A stretch of DNA of 64,000 nt from Anaerolineae bacterium (GCA_013314735.1 JABUFD010000001.1:620001-684000), one strand, 5' to 3'. Positions 44,379-54,334 are shown, counted from the stretch's first letter. Translations and numbers: made by a program. The notes: generated from the sequence alone by a model not told the origin.

Positions 44379-45734
44379 TTATTGACCGTTCTCACCGGTT
44401 TGTGCCTGCTGGTTATAATTTCCCCGGCCAATGGAATAATAAATGAACCCGTTTTTCTGCATCACCTCCGGGTTCCAGAGGTTGCGGCCATCCACGATCA
44501 CCGGCGAGCGCATTGCGGATTTGACCTGCTCAAAATCGAGATTTTTAAACTCATTCCACTCTGTCGTTAATACCAACGCATCCGCGCCACTGACTGCTTC
44601 AATGGCACTGCTGCATAACACCACGGACTTTTTCTGGTATTCTTCGCTGAACACCTGACGGGCATTATCTATCGCCTGCGGATCATAGCAGCGAACAATA
44701 GCCCCCTCGTTCTGGAGCAAATGGATGATTTCCAGCGAAGGTGCTTCACGGATATCATCTGTGTTGGGTTTAAAGGAAAGACCCAAAATGGCAATGGTTT
44801 TATCGCTTAAGCTTTTAAGCACTTTTCGAAGGCGATAGACCACCTGCCGCCGCTGGTTGCGATTGATTTCCATCACCGCCTGGAGCAGCTGTGGATGCGT
44901 GCCGTGAAGGACTGCCATATGAGCAAGTGCCTTAACATCTTTGGGGAAACACGAGCCACCCCAACCGATGCCGGCGTTGAGAAAAGCAGAGCCAATGCGT
45001 TTATCCAAACCCATTCCGACTGCCACCTGTTCCACATCTGCGCCCAGTTCCTCGCAGATATTGGCGATTTCATTGATGAATGAAATCCGGGTTGCCAAAA
45101 ATGCGTTTGACGCATACTTGATCATTTCTGCTGTGCGCAGGTCGGTGATCACCACCGGGCAGCGCAGGCTGAGGTACAGGTGGGCAACCGATTTGGCGGC
45201 CTCCTGATCGGTGGAGCCCAAAACCACACGATCCGGTACCATAAAATCGTTGATCGCAGATCCTTCCCTGAGAAATTCCGGATTTGATACAACTTTAAAA
45301 TCCAACGGCTTACCTGCACGGCGTTTACTCACCACCTCAGTAACCCAATCACCGGTACCGACAGGGACGGTGGATTTGTTAATAATGATGATTGGATGGT
45401 CAATCGCATCTGCAATCCCTTCGGCTGCTGAGCGGACATATTGCAGGTCAGCTTCGCCATCGGCTCCTGAAGGTGTACCCACCGCAATGAAAGCAAATTC
45501 CGCATCTTCCAAGGCTTCATCGTAACTCATGGTAAAGCGAAGCCTGCCTGCATTCACATTACGAAGCACAATCTCGTTTAATCCGGGTTCATATATTGGC
45601 ATGATCCCCTGGCTTAATTTTTCAACCCGGTCCGGGTTTACATCCAGGCAAAATACCTGGTTACCAAGATCTGCGAAGCACACCCCCGTAACCAGACCGA
45701 CATAACCTGTGCCCACTACACAAATATTGCTCAT
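44379..45734 (-). CDS. ugd: UDP-glucose 6-dehydrogenase
   Basis: Oxidises UDP-glucose to UDP-glucuronate with 2 NAD+, supplying precursors for surface polysaccharides. The 451-residue protein has the NAD-binding motif [16 protein letters not shown], the middle-domain segment [21 protein letters not shown] and the catalytic cysteine in [13 protein letters not shown]. The C-terminal UDP-binding domain starts at [19 protein letters not shown]. Full length. It may also be a UDP-N-acetylmannosamine-type dehydrogenase, but the motifs fit Ugd best. Confidence 0.94.
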   Translation of the reverse strand: MSNICVVGTGYVGLVTGVCFADLGNQVFCLDVNPDRVEKLSQGIMPIYEPGLNEIVLRNVNAGRLRFTMSYDEALEDAEFAFIAVGTPSGADGEADLQYVRSAAEGIADAIDHPIIIINKSTVPVGTGDWVTEVVSKRRAGKPLDFKVVSNPEFLREGSAINDFMVPDRVVLGSTDQEAAKSVAHLYLSLRCPVVITDLRTAEMIKYASNAFLATRISFINEIANICEELGADVEQVAVGMGLDKRIGSAFLNAGIGWGGSCFPKDVKALAHMAVLHGTHPQLLQAVMEINRNQRRQVVYRLRKVLKSLSDKTIAILGLSFKPNTDDIREAPSLEIIHLLQNEGAIVRCYDPQAIDNARQVFSEEYQKKSVVLCSSAIEAVSGADALVLTTEWNEFKNLDFEQVKSAMRSPVIVDGRNLWNPEVMQKNGFIYYSIGRGNYNQQAQTGENGQ

Positions 45735-45865
45735 ACGAAGCTCCTTTATTATCTCCTGCTCGGGTTTCAGCAGGAATCATGATTGCTATCTAGATTATAT
45801 CTGATGTAAGGGTTTTCCATGGCGCCAGCGCGCAGCTGAGATTTTTCTCCCCTGGAAGTTTCGGG

Positions 45866-45898
45866 TACAATACAGAAGATAGTGTACATCGGTGGAGG
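45866..45898 (+). promoter_or_regulatory. folD -10 box and ribosome binding site that decides the start
   Basis: TACAAT lies at 45866-45871. GGAGG at 45894-45898 is 6 nt before an in-frame CTG at 45905. No in-frame ATG, GTG or TTG lies at a usable distance from this GGAGG. Confidence 0.6.
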
Positions 45899-45904
45899 TG
45901 TGAT

Positions 45905-46795
45905 CTGACAGCTAAAATTCTCGATGGCAGGAAAATTGGGGCCGGGATTCGCGAAGAGGTTCGCCAAGCGGTTGATAGGATGGTGAAGGATGGATTGCGC
46001 CGACCGGGGCTGGCAACTGTATTGGTGGGAGAAGATCCTGCATCTCAGCTATATGTCCGCATGAAACATGCCGCATGTGTAGAGGCAGGCATTGAATCGT
46101 TCCATTACTCACTGCCAGTCACTGCCTGCCAGAGCGCATTGGATGCGGTGATAGATCATCTCAACCAGGATGATCAGGTATCGGGGATACTGGTGCAACT
46201 GCCACTTCCTGATCCTTTCGATGCAGAGCAAACGTTGCGCAGGGTGGCGCTTGCGAAAGATGTGGATGGCTTTCACCCGGTCAATATTGGCCGCCTTGCA
46301 CAGAAAGGCCGCACAGCTCTTCTGCCGCCCTGCACGCCCCTGGGAATTCTGACATTATTAAAGCTCGAAATCGGGAACCTTGCCGGAAAGAACGCGGTTG
46401 TGCTGGGGCGTTCGAATGTGGTAGGCATGCCAACCGCGTTGATGCTGGTCAAAGAGGATGCAACGGTGACCATTTGCCATTCACGCAGCGAAAACCTCCC
46501 GGCAATCTGCCGGGGGGCAGATATTTTGGTATCGGCTGTGGGTAAACCTGCATACGTTAAAGGTGACTGGGTACGCGAAGGTGCAGTGGTGATTGATGTG
46601 GGTATCTCCCGGGTGCCGGATGAACGCAGTGTACGCGGTTACCGCATGGTGGGAGATGTTGATTTCGCTGAAGTTTCGAAGGTGGCTTCAGCGATGACAA
46701 AAGTGACCGGCGGGGTTGGCCCCATGACGATTGCCATGTTAATGCGCAATACACTGGCTGCGGCCCAGATGCAGCAGGGGATGCAACCGGCGTAA
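45905..46795 (+). CDS. folD: Bifunctional methylenetetrahydrofolate dehydrogenase/cyclohydrolase FolD, CTG start
   Basis: FolD interconverts 5,10-methylene- and 10-formyl-tetrahydrofolate in the cytoplasm. Starting at the CTG gives 296 residues and the family N-terminus MTAKILDGRKIGAGIREEV. Starting at the first ATG (45980) would lose 25 conserved residues. Further motifs are YVRMKHAACVEAGI (with the catalytic Lys), ILVQLPLPD, VDGFHPVNIG, PPCTPLGIL and GRSNVVGMP, and GGVGPMTIAMLM near the end. CTG starts are rare, but the ribosome binding site fits exactly. Confidence 0.92.
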   Translation: MTAKILDGRKIGAGIREEVRQAVDRMVKDGLRRPGLATVLVGEDPASQLYVRMKHAACVEAGIESFHYSLPVTACQSALDAVIDHLNQDDQVSGILVQLPLPDPFDAEQTLRRVALAKDVDGFHPVNIGRLAQKGRTALLPPCTPLGILTLLKLEIGNLAGKNAVVLGRSNVVGMPTALMLVKEDATVTICHSRSENLPAICRGADILVSAVGKPAYVKGDWVREGAVVIDVGISRVPDERSVRGYRMVGDVDFAEVSKVASAMTKVTGGVGPMTIAMLMRNTLAAAQMQQGMQPA

Positions 46796-46852
46796 AAACA
46801 ACCAGGGCCGACATTGCTATGGGGTGTCCGCGAGGGGTGTGTGCCATTTGAT

Positions 46853-46893
46853 ATTGTCTGACAATTGACAAGGTTTCGGCCTTTGGTTAAACT
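46853..46893 (+). promoter_or_regulatory. Promoter and palindromic operator of the purine deaminase operon
   Basis: The perfect palindrome ATTGTC-T-GACAAT (46853-46865) adjoins a -35 box TTGACA (46865-46870), 17 bp from TAAACT (46888-46893). The same palindrome with A in the centre lies at the promoter at 59.7 kb. It fits the TNGTnnnACNA pattern bound by several GntR-family regulators. Confidence 0.7.
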
Positions 46894-46961
46894 GAAATAA
46901 CAAATGACCTTGAATGTCGGGCCATATCCCGTTGGTTGGCCACTAGAGTAAGGTGATCACC

Positions 46962-48353
46962 ATGCCCACACTGTTAGTCAAAAATGCAACTGTACTTGTG
47001 ACGATGGACGCAAACCGCCGCGAAATTGATGGAGGGTGTTTGTTCATCAGGGACGGTTTCATAGAGCGGGTGGGAATCCTGAAAGACATGCCGCAGGAAG
47101 CGGATGAGGTGGTGGATGTTTCCGGTCAACTGGTGCTGCCGGGATTGGTCAATACCCACCACCATTTTTACCAGACGCTGACCCGGGCACTGCCTGGGGC
47201 TCAAAATGCCAATCTGTTCCAATGGCTGACCACATTGTATCCCATCTGGGCGAGGATGCGACCGCAGGATATCCGGATTTCGACGCAAACCGCCATGGCG
47301 GAACTGGCGTTATCGGGCTGCACAACAGCCTCTGACCACCTGTACCTCTTTCCCAACGGTTCCCGCCTGGATGATGAAATTGAGGCTGCCAGAACCATCG
47401 GCATTCGTCTGCATGCTTCGCGGGGATCGATGAGCCTGGGCCAAAGCCAGGGCGGATTGCCGCCTGACAGCGTGGTCGATACTGAAAGCGCGATCCTGCA
47501 AGACAGTATCCGCCTGATCGAGACATATCATGATCCCTCTCCGGGTTCAAAATTACAAATTGTTTTGGCTCCCTGTTCGCCGTTTTCGGTGACTGGTGCA
47601 CTGATGCGTGAAAGCGCAGCACTCGCCCGGCAATACCGTGTTCACCTGCACACTCACCTTGCTGAAACGCAGGATGAAGAGCAATTCTGCCTGGAAAAGT
47701 TTGGACACCGCCCGCTGGCATATATGGAGAGCCTGGATTGGGTGGGCCGCGATGTGTGGTTCGCACATTCCGTGTGGATCAACCATGATGAAATCGAAGT
47801 GTATGCCCGAACAGGATGCGGTGTGGCGCACTGTCCAAGCTCCAACATGCGTCTCGCTTCTGGCATTGCTCCCATTCCTGGGTTTTTACAGGCGGGAGTG
47901 AATGTTGGGTTGGGAGTGGATGGTTCTGCCAGCAACGATGGTTCTCATATGCTGGGTGAAGCGCGACAGGCAATGTTGATTTCCCGCATTGGGGCAGGGA
48001 TGAGCGGCGCGTCACTTTCCGGGAAGGACCAACCCGTTTTGATGACTGCCCGGCAGGTGTTGGAAATGGCCACGATCGGTGGAGCACAGGTATTGGGACG
48101 GGATGATATTGGCAGCCTGGCACCCGGAAAATGCGCGGACCTGGTCTGTATCGACCTGAACAAGCTGGAGTTCAGCGGCGCGCAGGAAGATCAGGTGGCT
48201 GCCGTGGTGTTCTGCCAGCCAGTCAATGCATACCATACTATTGTCGGTGGCGAATTCGTGGTGCGCAACGGCGAACTGGTCGATTTTGACCTTGAGCGCC
48301 ATGTCAAGGCCCATAACAAAGCATCCCGGCGTATCATCCGTGGTGAGGAGTAG
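46962..48353 (+). CDS. 8-oxoguanine deaminase-like amidohydrolase (TrzN/AtzA family)
   Basis: A 463-residue metal-dependent deaminase. It has the metal site NTHHHFYQTLTRA near residue 65, HTHLAETQDE near 230, the His/Glu region AHSVWINHDE, HCPSSNMRLASG, and the metal-binding Asp in VGLGVDGSASNDGSHM. The combination fits 8-oxoguanine deaminase, giving urate, rather than guanine deaminase or SsnA, but chlorohydrolase-like enzymes share the fold. ATG at 46962 with AAGG upstream is preferred over GTG at 46953. The adenine deaminase gene starts one base after its stop. Confidence 0.83.
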   Translation: MPTLLVKNATVLVTMDANRREIDGGCLFIRDGFIERVGILKDMPQEADEVVDVSGQLVLPGLVNTHHHFYQTLTRALPGAQNANLFQWLTTLYPIWARMRPQDIRISTQTAMAELALSGCTTASDHLYLFPNGSRLDDEIEAARTIGIRLHASRGSMSLGQSQGGLPPDSVVDTESAILQDSIRLIETYHDPSPGSKLQIVLAPCSPFSVTGALMRESAALARQYRVHLHTHLAETQDEEQFCLEKFGHRPLAYMESLDWVGRDVWFAHSVWINHDEIEVYARTGCGVAHCPSSNMRLASGIAPIPGFLQAGVNVGLGVDGSASNDGSHMLGEARQAMLISRIGAGMSGASLSGKDQPVLMTARQVLEMATIGGAQVLGRDDIGSLAPGKCADLVCIDLNKLEFSGAQEDQVAAVVFCQPVNAYHTIVGGEFVVRNGELVDFDLERHVKAHNKASRRIIRGEE

Positions 48354-48354
48354 T

Positions 48355-50166
48355 ATGAAAAATTTGCACCTTGCAGATCGACGCGCCCTGGTCGATTGCG
48401 CGATGGGCAGGATCCCCGCCGATGTTGTAATTATGAACTGTCGCTGGGCCTGTGTCCAGTCCGGCGAAATCATCCCGAATTCCATGGTGGCAATTCTGGG
48501 TGAACGGATTGCCTACATCGGTTCCTGCCAGGATGTCATTGTTGCCCAGGCGTATCAGGTTCTGGATGCCAAAGGACAATACCTGGTACCTGGTCTGTTG
48601 GATGGACATATGCATGTGGAATCAGGCATGCTGACGGTAACAGAATTTGTTCGGGCGGTTGGCATCCGGGGTACAACGGGCATGTTCATCGACCCTCATG
48701 AAATTGCCAATGTTTTCGGCCTGGATGGGGTGCGATTGATGGCCGATGAAGCCAGCCAACAGCCGATCCATGTGTTTGTGCAGGTGCCTTCCTGTGTTCC
48801 TTCTGCACCAGGTCTGGAAACACCTGGTGCGGAGGTGACCGCTGCTGATGTAGATAATGCCCTGGGTTGGGATAATGTCATCGGCCTGGGGGAGATGATG
48901 AATTACCCGGGAGTTTACCTGGGCGATGCGGAAGTTCACCGTAAAATGGAATACAGCCGCAAGGCAGGAAAAGCGATTGGCGGGCATTATTCAACCGACG
49001 ACCTGGGACTGCCGTTCCACGGGTATGCCGCCGGTGGGCCAGGCGATGACCACGAAGGAACACGGGTTGAGGATGCGATATCCCGCATTCGCCAGGGAAT
49101 GTGGCTGATGATGCGTGAGGGATCCGGTTGGCACGATGTGGCTGTCCTGTCGCGGGCAATTACTGAACATCATTTGGATCCCAGGCGGTTTCTCCTTTGC
49201 ACCGATGATTCTCATTCTCACACACTGGTCACTGAAGGACATATGGACCGGGTGGTGCGGTTTGCCATCTCGCGCGGCTTGAGTCCCATGCAGGCGATTC
49301 AAATGGCAACGATCAACACTGCGGAACGTTTCGGTTTGGATGATCACCTGGGGATGATCGCACCAGGCCGGTATGCTGATTTATTACTGATGCCTGACCT
49401 GACCCAGATACGGCCAACCGTGGTGTTTGCCAAGGGCAGAGAGATTGCCAGGGACGGCGTGTGGGTGGTGGGTCTTCCTGAAATGACCTACCCGGAATGG
49501 ACGCTCAACAGTGTACATTTATCTCAAACCGCCAAAGCAGGTGATTTCCGAATTCGCGTGCGTACGCCATTACCAATGGTAAAGGTCAACGTAATTGGTG
49601 TGATCGAGAATCAGGCACCAACACGTCACCTGGTCCATGAGATGCCGGTCATCAATGGTGAAGTTAAGGCGGATTGGCGCAATGACCTGGCAAAGGTGGC
49701 GGTGCTCGATCGGCACCATGACAGTGGGCGAATGGCGACTGGTTTTGTGAGTGGGTTCGGTTTTACCGAACCCTGCGCAGTCGCATCAACCGTTGCCCAC
49801 GACTGCCACCAATTGATAGTCGTCGGCACAGAGGATGAGAATATGGCGATTGCAGTGAATACCCTGCGGGAATGCCAGGGAGGCCAGGTGGTGGTCCGTA
49901 ACCAGCAGGTGATCGGCCTGGTACCGCTGCCGATTGGCGGGCTGATGTCGATGAAAACCGCGGAAACCGTTTCTCGTGAAGCAGATTCGGTACTGGCTGG
50001 CATCCAGGCATGTGGCTGCCGGTTTCAAAATGCAAACATGCAGCTCAGCTTGCTGGCGCTCGTTGTCATACCGGAACTGCGGCTTTCGGACCTTGGCCTG
50101 TTTGATGCTGCTCATTTCCAAATGATCCCATTAATTGATTCCGATAAAGGGGGTAATCATGATTGA
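48355..50166 (+). CDS. ade: Adenine deaminase
   Basis: Deaminates adenine to hypoxanthine, in the cytoplasm. The 603-residue protein has the amidohydrolase core with VPGLLDGHMHVESGMLTVTEF, FIDPHEIANVFG, ALGEMMNYPGV-like IGLGEMMNYPGV, GHYSTDDL and CTDDSHSHTLVTEGHMD. The C-terminal lid domain (NDLAKVAVLDRHHDSG...MATGFVSGFGF) is also present. It is one base downstream of the 8-oxoguanine deaminase gene and overlaps the GntR gene by 8 bp, so the three are one operon. Confidence 0.96.
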   Translation: MKNLHLADRRALVDCAMGRIPADVVIMNCRWACVQSGEIIPNSMVAILGERIAYIGSCQDVIVAQAYQVLDAKGQYLVPGLLDGHMHVESGMLTVTEFVRAVGIRGTTGMFIDPHEIANVFGLDGVRLMADEASQQPIHVFVQVPSCVPSAPGLETPGAEVTAADVDNALGWDNVIGLGEMMNYPGVYLGDAEVHRKMEYSRKAGKAIGGHYSTDDLGLPFHGYAAGGPGDDHEGTRVEDAISRIRQGMWLMMREGSGWHDVAVLSRAITEHHLDPRRFLLCTDDSHSHTLVTEGHMDRVVRFAISRGLSPMQAIQMATINTAERFGLDDHLGMIAPGRYADLLLMPDLTQIRPTVVFAKGREIARDGVWVVGLPEMTYPEWTLNSVHLSQTAKAGDFRIRVRTPLPMVKVNVIGVIENQAPTRHLVHEMPVINGEVKADWRNDLAKVAVLDRHHDSGRMATGFVSGFGFTEPCAVASTVAHDCHQLIVVGTEDENMAIAVNTLRECQGGQVVVRNQQVIGLVPLPIGGLMSMKTAETVSREADSVLAGIQACGCRFQNANMQLSLLALVVIPELRLSDLGLFDAAHFQMIPLIDSDKGGNHD

Positions 50167-50896
50167 AAGCATCGATCGACGTGAAACATCCTTCCACAAA
50201 CTTCAGACCGAACTTGGGAAGGTGATCGCCAATACGCCTCCCGGTGAACGCCTGCCCTCAGAACCCAGACTCTCCAAGCAGTTGGGGGTCAGTCGTGCCA
50301 CGCTGCGTGAAGCGATGCGGGCGTTTGAGGGGCAGGGAATTATCCGCCGGAAGCAAGGGGTGGGCACATTCGTCATCAGCCATACTCATGTGATAGAAAG
50401 CGGCCTGGAGGTTTTGGAGAGCATCGAGACCATTTCCAAACGGCTTGACCTGCCTGTGTCGATGGGAGAAAAGACAATAACCTTCATCAGCGCTGATGAT
50501 GAACTTGCGTTAATGTTCGATATGCCTGTTAGAACGCCGTTGGTGAAGGTAGAACGTGTGATCAATGTTGAAGATCGCCCCGTGGCTTTCTTAATTGATA
50601 TCGTTGTAAATGACATTTTATTGCCTGTTGACTTGCAGAAGGGATTCACAGGGTCTGTCCTCGATTTTCTCATCCGCCGCGGAAATCCGACATTATCCCA
50701 TTCTGTCGCAGAAATCCAGGCGGTAGCAGCGAGTTCTGACATTGCACGATACCTGGAGATTCAACGGGGAGATCCTCTGATCCAATTATCGGCAAAGCTT
50801 TATTCGGATGAAGGACGGATGATTGATGCCTCCAGCAGTTATTTTTTGCCCGGTGTCTTCCGATTCCAGGTAGTTCGACGGGTTGGATCGCTGTAA
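50159..50896 (+). CDS. GntR-family transcriptional regulator with UTRA domain
   Basis: A 245-residue regulator. The N-terminal winged helix (about 8-80) has PPGERLPSEPRLSKQLGVSRATLREAMRAFEGQG and GVGTFV. The C-terminal domain (about 100-240) looks like a UTRA ligand-binding domain of the HutC subfamily (PLVKVERVINVEDRPVAFLIDIVV; MIDASSSYFLP). It overlaps the ade stop and is likely to control its own operon through the palindrome at 46853, possibly with a purine as effector. Regulator and site fit only partly: the site has FadR-type spacing. Confidence 0.9.
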   Translation: MIESIDRRETSFHKLQTELGKVIANTPPGERLPSEPRLSKQLGVSRATLREAMRAFEGQGIIRRKQGVGTFVISHTHVIESGLEVLESIETISKRLDLPVSMGEKTITFISADDELALMFDMPVRTPLVKVERVINVEDRPVAFLIDIVVNDILLPVDLQKGFTGSVLDFLIRRGNPTLSHSVAEIQAVAASSDIARYLEIQRGDPLIQLSAKLYSDEGRMIDASSSYFLPGVFRFQVVRRVGSL

Positions 50897-50929
50897 GCGA
50901 AAAGCAGGAAAGATAGAGGTATAAGCGAT

Positions 50930-52132
50930 ATGGATAGAGCCAAATGGGCGAATCAGGTGGCCAATAGGATTAGCAGCCAGCGCGATGAGATTCTCGACTT
51001 CATGTTCAACATAGTTGCTATTCCGAGTATGGATTCGCAAATCCAAAAAGTGGGCGAGCGGATCGCGATTGAAATGACGAAATTGAAGTTCGATGAAGTC
51101 CGATTTGATGTAATGGGGAATATTCTGGGGCGGATTGGAAATGGCCCGAGGACGATTGTCTATGATTCCCATATTGATACGGTGGGTATCGGCGATCCTT
51201 CTGCCTGGGCATGGGACCCCTTCAAGGGCAAAATTGTGGATGGCTACTTTTATGGTCGGGGAGTCTGTGATGAAAAGGGCAGTACGCCAGGAATGGTGTA
51301 TGGTCTGGCTGCATCAAGAGACATGGGCTTGCTGGAGGGCTTGACTGTTTATTATTTTGGCAATATGGAGGAATGGTGTGATGGTATTGCACCTAACAGT
51401 TTTGTTGAAATTGACCCGGGAATTCGCCCTGATTTTGTGGTGATCGGCGAACCAACGAAAATGAATGTGTATCGGGGACACAAAGGCCGGGTGGAGTTGA
51501 AGGTCACTGCCAAAGGGAAGTCTGCACATGCAGCCAGCAACCAGCTCGGTGATAATGCCATTTACAAGTTATTACCGTTAATTGATGGTATCAGTAAGTT
51601 AGAACCAACTTTGGGCAATGACCCTTTTTTGGGACACGGGAAAATTACCGTCTCTGACATGCAGGTGATAACACCCAGCATCAATGCCGTGCCAGATGAG
51701 GCAACCATTTTTATTGATCGCCGGATGACGTTTGGCGAAACAAAAGCCATGGCGATAAACCAAATCCGTACGTTGATACCAGAAACATTGAGAGACAGTA
51801 TTTTTATTGAAGAAATGTTTTATGATGAGCCCTCATATACCGGATTTCAATTCCCGGTAGAAAAGTATTTTCCTGCTTGGGCATTGGAAGAAACTCACCC
51901 ATTGGTTCGGGCCGGCCTGGACGCACGGAAATTGATCGGATTACCAGAGATGCCAGCAGGAAAATGGAATTTTAGTACGAATGGGACTTATTGGGCGGGG
52001 AAGGCAGGGATACCTGCTATTGGTTTTGGCCCGGGAGATGAAGAAACTGCTCATACGGTCAACGAAAACGTAGCGATTGACGATGTTGTGAAAGCAGCAG
52101 TATTTTATGCAATCCTGCCCGGATTGTTGTAA
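50930..52132 (+). CDS. ygeY: YgeY-family M20 metallohydrolase
   Basis: A 400-residue M20 peptidase-fold hydrolase of the YgeY group, found with YgeW and carbamate kinase in anaerobic purine-degradation clusters. It has the metal site YDSHIDTVGIGD, GRGVCDEKGSTPGM, the general-base region FGNMEEWCDG, IGEPTKMNVYRGHKGRVEL and GKSAHAA. The late His ligand is in DEETAHTVNE. The cluster context suggests hydrolysis of a ureido or carbamoyl amino acid intermediate; some annotations link it to selenium metabolism. It starts 33 bp after the GntR gene. Confidence 0.9.
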   Translation: MDRAKWANQVANRISSQRDEILDFMFNIVAIPSMDSQIQKVGERIAIEMTKLKFDEVRFDVMGNILGRIGNGPRTIVYDSHIDTVGIGDPSAWAWDPFKGKIVDGYFYGRGVCDEKGSTPGMVYGLAASRDMGLLEGLTVYYFGNMEEWCDGIAPNSFVEIDPGIRPDFVVIGEPTKMNVYRGHKGRVELKVTAKGKSAHAASNQLGDNAIYKLLPLIDGISKLEPTLGNDPFLGHGKITVSDMQVITPSINAVPDEATIFIDRRMTFGETKAMAINQIRTLIPETLRDSIFIEEMFYDEPSYTGFQFPVEKYFPAWALEETHPLVRAGLDARKLIGLPEMPAGKWNFSTNGTYWAGKAGIPAIGFGPGDEETAHTVNENVAIDDVVKAAVFYAILPGLL

Positions 52133-52181
52133 TTTCAACATGATTAACATTTATCTAGTTAAGACAGAAGGAGATTCATTC

Positions 52182-53162
52182 ATGATAACCAATTTGAGAG
52201 GGAGAGACTTGATCGGAGATCTTGACTTCTCCAAAGAAGAAGTGGAAACCGTGTTGAGTGTGGCGTGGGATTTGAAGATGAAGCGAGCGCTTGGAATCGA
52301 ACATGCCATTCTGCGTGATAAGGTGCTTGCGATGTTGTACTTTTTCAGCAGCACTCGCACTCGGGCTTCGTTCGAGGCTGGAATTGCGCAGTTGGGCGGG
52401 CACGGTGCATTTATCGAGAGCCGCACTACCCAAATATCACATGGTGACACCGAAAAAGAAATGGGGGAGATTTTCGGCCGCTATTTCGATGGCATTGCCA
52501 TCCGCCACTGTGATTGGGGCATCGGTAATCGTTACCTGAACCTGGTGGCGGAAGCTTCCAGAGTACCGGTGCTCAATATGCAATGCGACGTGTATCATCC
52601 TTTCCAATGTCTTGCGGATTTGATGACGATCATGGAGAAAAAAGGGCGCATGCTTCGGAAAAAGAAAGTTGTAGTGTCCTGGGCGTATGCCGCCAGTTAC
52701 AGTAAACCGATGTCTGTACCGCAAAGCCTTGTCTTACAGTTGCCGCGGTTTGGAATGGATGTTACCCTGGCACACCCGCCAGAATTTTCACTGATGCCTG
52801 AGATCATGGCACAGGCTGAAGCAGAAGCCCGAAAAGCCGGGGTACATTTTGAGGTTGTTCACGACATGGAAGAAGGATTCAAGGATGCCGATGTCGTATA
52901 CGCCAAATCATGGGGGTGCATGAATTACAGTACCGACGCAGATGAAGTCAGGCGGATTACCGACAAATACAAAGATTGGATCACTGATGACGCCAAAATG
53001 GCACTTGCGAAGGAAGACTCCATCTACATGCATCCGCTGCCGGCGGACCGTGATATCGAAGTGACCAGTGCCGTAATGGATGGTTCGCATTCTGTGGTAT
53101 TCGACCAGGCAGAAAACCGCCTGCATGCACAAAAAGCCGTAATGGCATTAACCATGAATTAA
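52182..53162 (+). CDS. ygeW: YgeW-family carbamoyltransferase
   Basis: A 326-residue member of the aspartate/ornithine carbamoyltransferase superfamily, the knotted YgeW group. The carbamoyl-phosphate motif SSTRTRASFE lies near residue 58, with HCDWGIGN, HPFQCLADL and the HPLPADRD segment near the C-terminus. Acting in reverse with carbamate kinase it can make ATP from a carbamoylated intermediate. AGAAGGAG precedes the ATG at 52182. It lies between ygeY (49 bp) and the carbamate kinase gene (11 bp). Confidence 0.93.
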   Translation: MITNLRGRDLIGDLDFSKEEVETVLSVAWDLKMKRALGIEHAILRDKVLAMLYFFSSTRTRASFEAGIAQLGGHGAFIESRTTQISHGDTEKEMGEIFGRYFDGIAIRHCDWGIGNRYLNLVAEASRVPVLNMQCDVYHPFQCLADLMTIMEKKGRMLRKKKVVVSWAYAASYSKPMSVPQSLVLQLPRFGMDVTLAHPPEFSLMPEIMAQAEAEARKAGVHFEVVHDMEEGFKDADVVYAKSWGCMNYSTDADEVRRITDKYKDWITDDAKMALAKEDSIYMHPLPADRDIEVTSAVMDGSHSVVFDQAENRLHAQKAVMALTMN

Positions 53163-53173
53163 GGAGACAATGA

Positions 53174-54121
53174 ATGTCAGACAAAAAAGTTGCAGTAATT
53201 GCGGTTGGGGGGAATTCGCTGATCAAAGATAAACATCATCAAACCATTCCGGACCAATATGCTGCCGCGCAGGAATCGATCGGTCATATTGCTGCAATGA
53301 TCGAGGATGGCTGGGATGTGGTCATCACGCATGGAAACGGTCCCCAGGTGGGTTTCATCTTGCGTCGTTCCGAATTATCGATGCATGAGCTGCATCCAGT
53401 TCCGCTGGATTACTGCGGCGCGGATTCACAGGGAGCGATTGGCTACATGTTTGAGCGTGCCCTGTACCAGGAACTGAAAAAACGGGGAATTGCGAAACAC
53501 GCTGCGGCTGTGGTGACCCAAACCGTGGTTGACCGGCTGGATCCTGCCTTTGACCATCCGACCAAACCGATCGGTTCGTTTATGGATGAGGCCACTGCTC
53601 AACAGCAGGCAGCTGAGAATGGCTGGGTGGTGGTCGAGGACGCCGGGCGCGGCTGGCGGCGGGTGGTAGCTTCACCCAAGCCGGTGGACATTGTTGAGGC
53701 CCCTGCCATTAAAACCCTGATCGATGCCGGGATCATCGTGGTTGGCGTCGGTGGGGGTGGCATACCGGTGATCAAGAAAGAGGATGGCAGCCTGGAAGGG
53801 GTGGAGGCCGTGATTGACAAAGATTTCGGATCCTCACTGCTGGCGACAGAAATTAATGCCGATATGTTCATCATCAGTACTGCTGTCGAACAGGTGTACA
53901 TCAACTTCAACAAACCGGATCAGCAAGCGATATCCAAGATGACCGTAGCTGAAGCGAAACAGCATATTGCTGATGGCCACTTTGCCAAAGGCAGCATGCT
54001 TCCGAAAGTGGAGGCGATCATCAAGTTCCTTGAGAATGGCGGAAAATCCGCCCTTATCACCGATCCGGCCAACATCAGCCGGGCATTGCGTGGTGAAACC
54101 GGTACGCTGGTCGTTCCCTGA
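53174..54121 (+). CDS. Carbamate kinase (YqeA/ArcC)
   Basis: Converts carbamoyl phosphate plus ADP to ATP, carbon dioxide and ammonia. The 315-residue protein has the family motifs AVGGNSLIKD, THGNGPQVGFILRRSE, SQGAIGYM, the loop GGGGIPVIK, and DKDFGSSLLATEINAD. It is the last gene of the ygeYW run and gives the energy-conserving step. A hairpin follows its stop. Confidence 0.96.
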   Translation: MSDKKVAVIAVGGNSLIKDKHHQTIPDQYAAAQESIGHIAAMIEDGWDVVITHGNGPQVGFILRRSELSMHELHPVPLDYCGADSQGAIGYMFERALYQELKKRGIAKHAAAVVTQTVVDRLDPAFDHPTKPIGSFMDEATAQQQAAENGWVVVEDAGRGWRRVVASPKPVDIVEAPAIKTLIDAGIIVVGVGGGGIPVIKKEDGSLEGVEAVIDKDFGSSLLATEINADMFIISTAVEQVYINFNKPDQQAISKMTVAEAKQHIADGHFAKGSMLPKVEAIIKFLENGGKSALITDPANISRALRGETGTLVVP

Positions 54122-54140
54122 TAAATTTTTTTTCAAATCA

Positions 54141-54170
54141 TCCCAGAGATGGTGTATGCCATCTCTGGGA
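54141..54170. terminator. Hairpin after the carbamate kinase gene
   Basis: A perfect 12-bp stem, TCCCAGAGATGG / CCATCTCTGGGA (54141-54152 with 54159-54170), has no T run after it. It may be a weak terminator or an mRNA-end stabiliser. Confidence 0.55.
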
Positions 54171-54305
54171 AATCATGTACAATACGTATAAGCACCATCC
54201 ATATGCTGCACACATTACCACCGGATGCCTGGGGGTTGGTACGGGGCAAAGTGATCCCATAAAAAATTTAACCTTAAAACTTGTCTAAACAACCAGTTTT
54301 ATATG

Positions 54306-54334
54306 TTGATTAAATGCTCACTGTTGAGTACAAT
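54306..54334 (+). promoter_or_regulatory. Promoter of the BMP importer operon
   Basis: TTGATT (54306-54311), 17 bp, TACAAT (54329-54334). This gives a leader of about 110 nt before the lipoprotein gene. Confidence 0.55.

Noticed and set aside
46962-48353. Assignment as SsnA of the urate-degradation cluster
   Set aside because: The motif set (NTHHHFYQTLTRA, HCPSSNMRLASG, VGLGVDGSASNDGSHM) fits the 8-oxoguanine deaminase/TrzN group better than SsnA.
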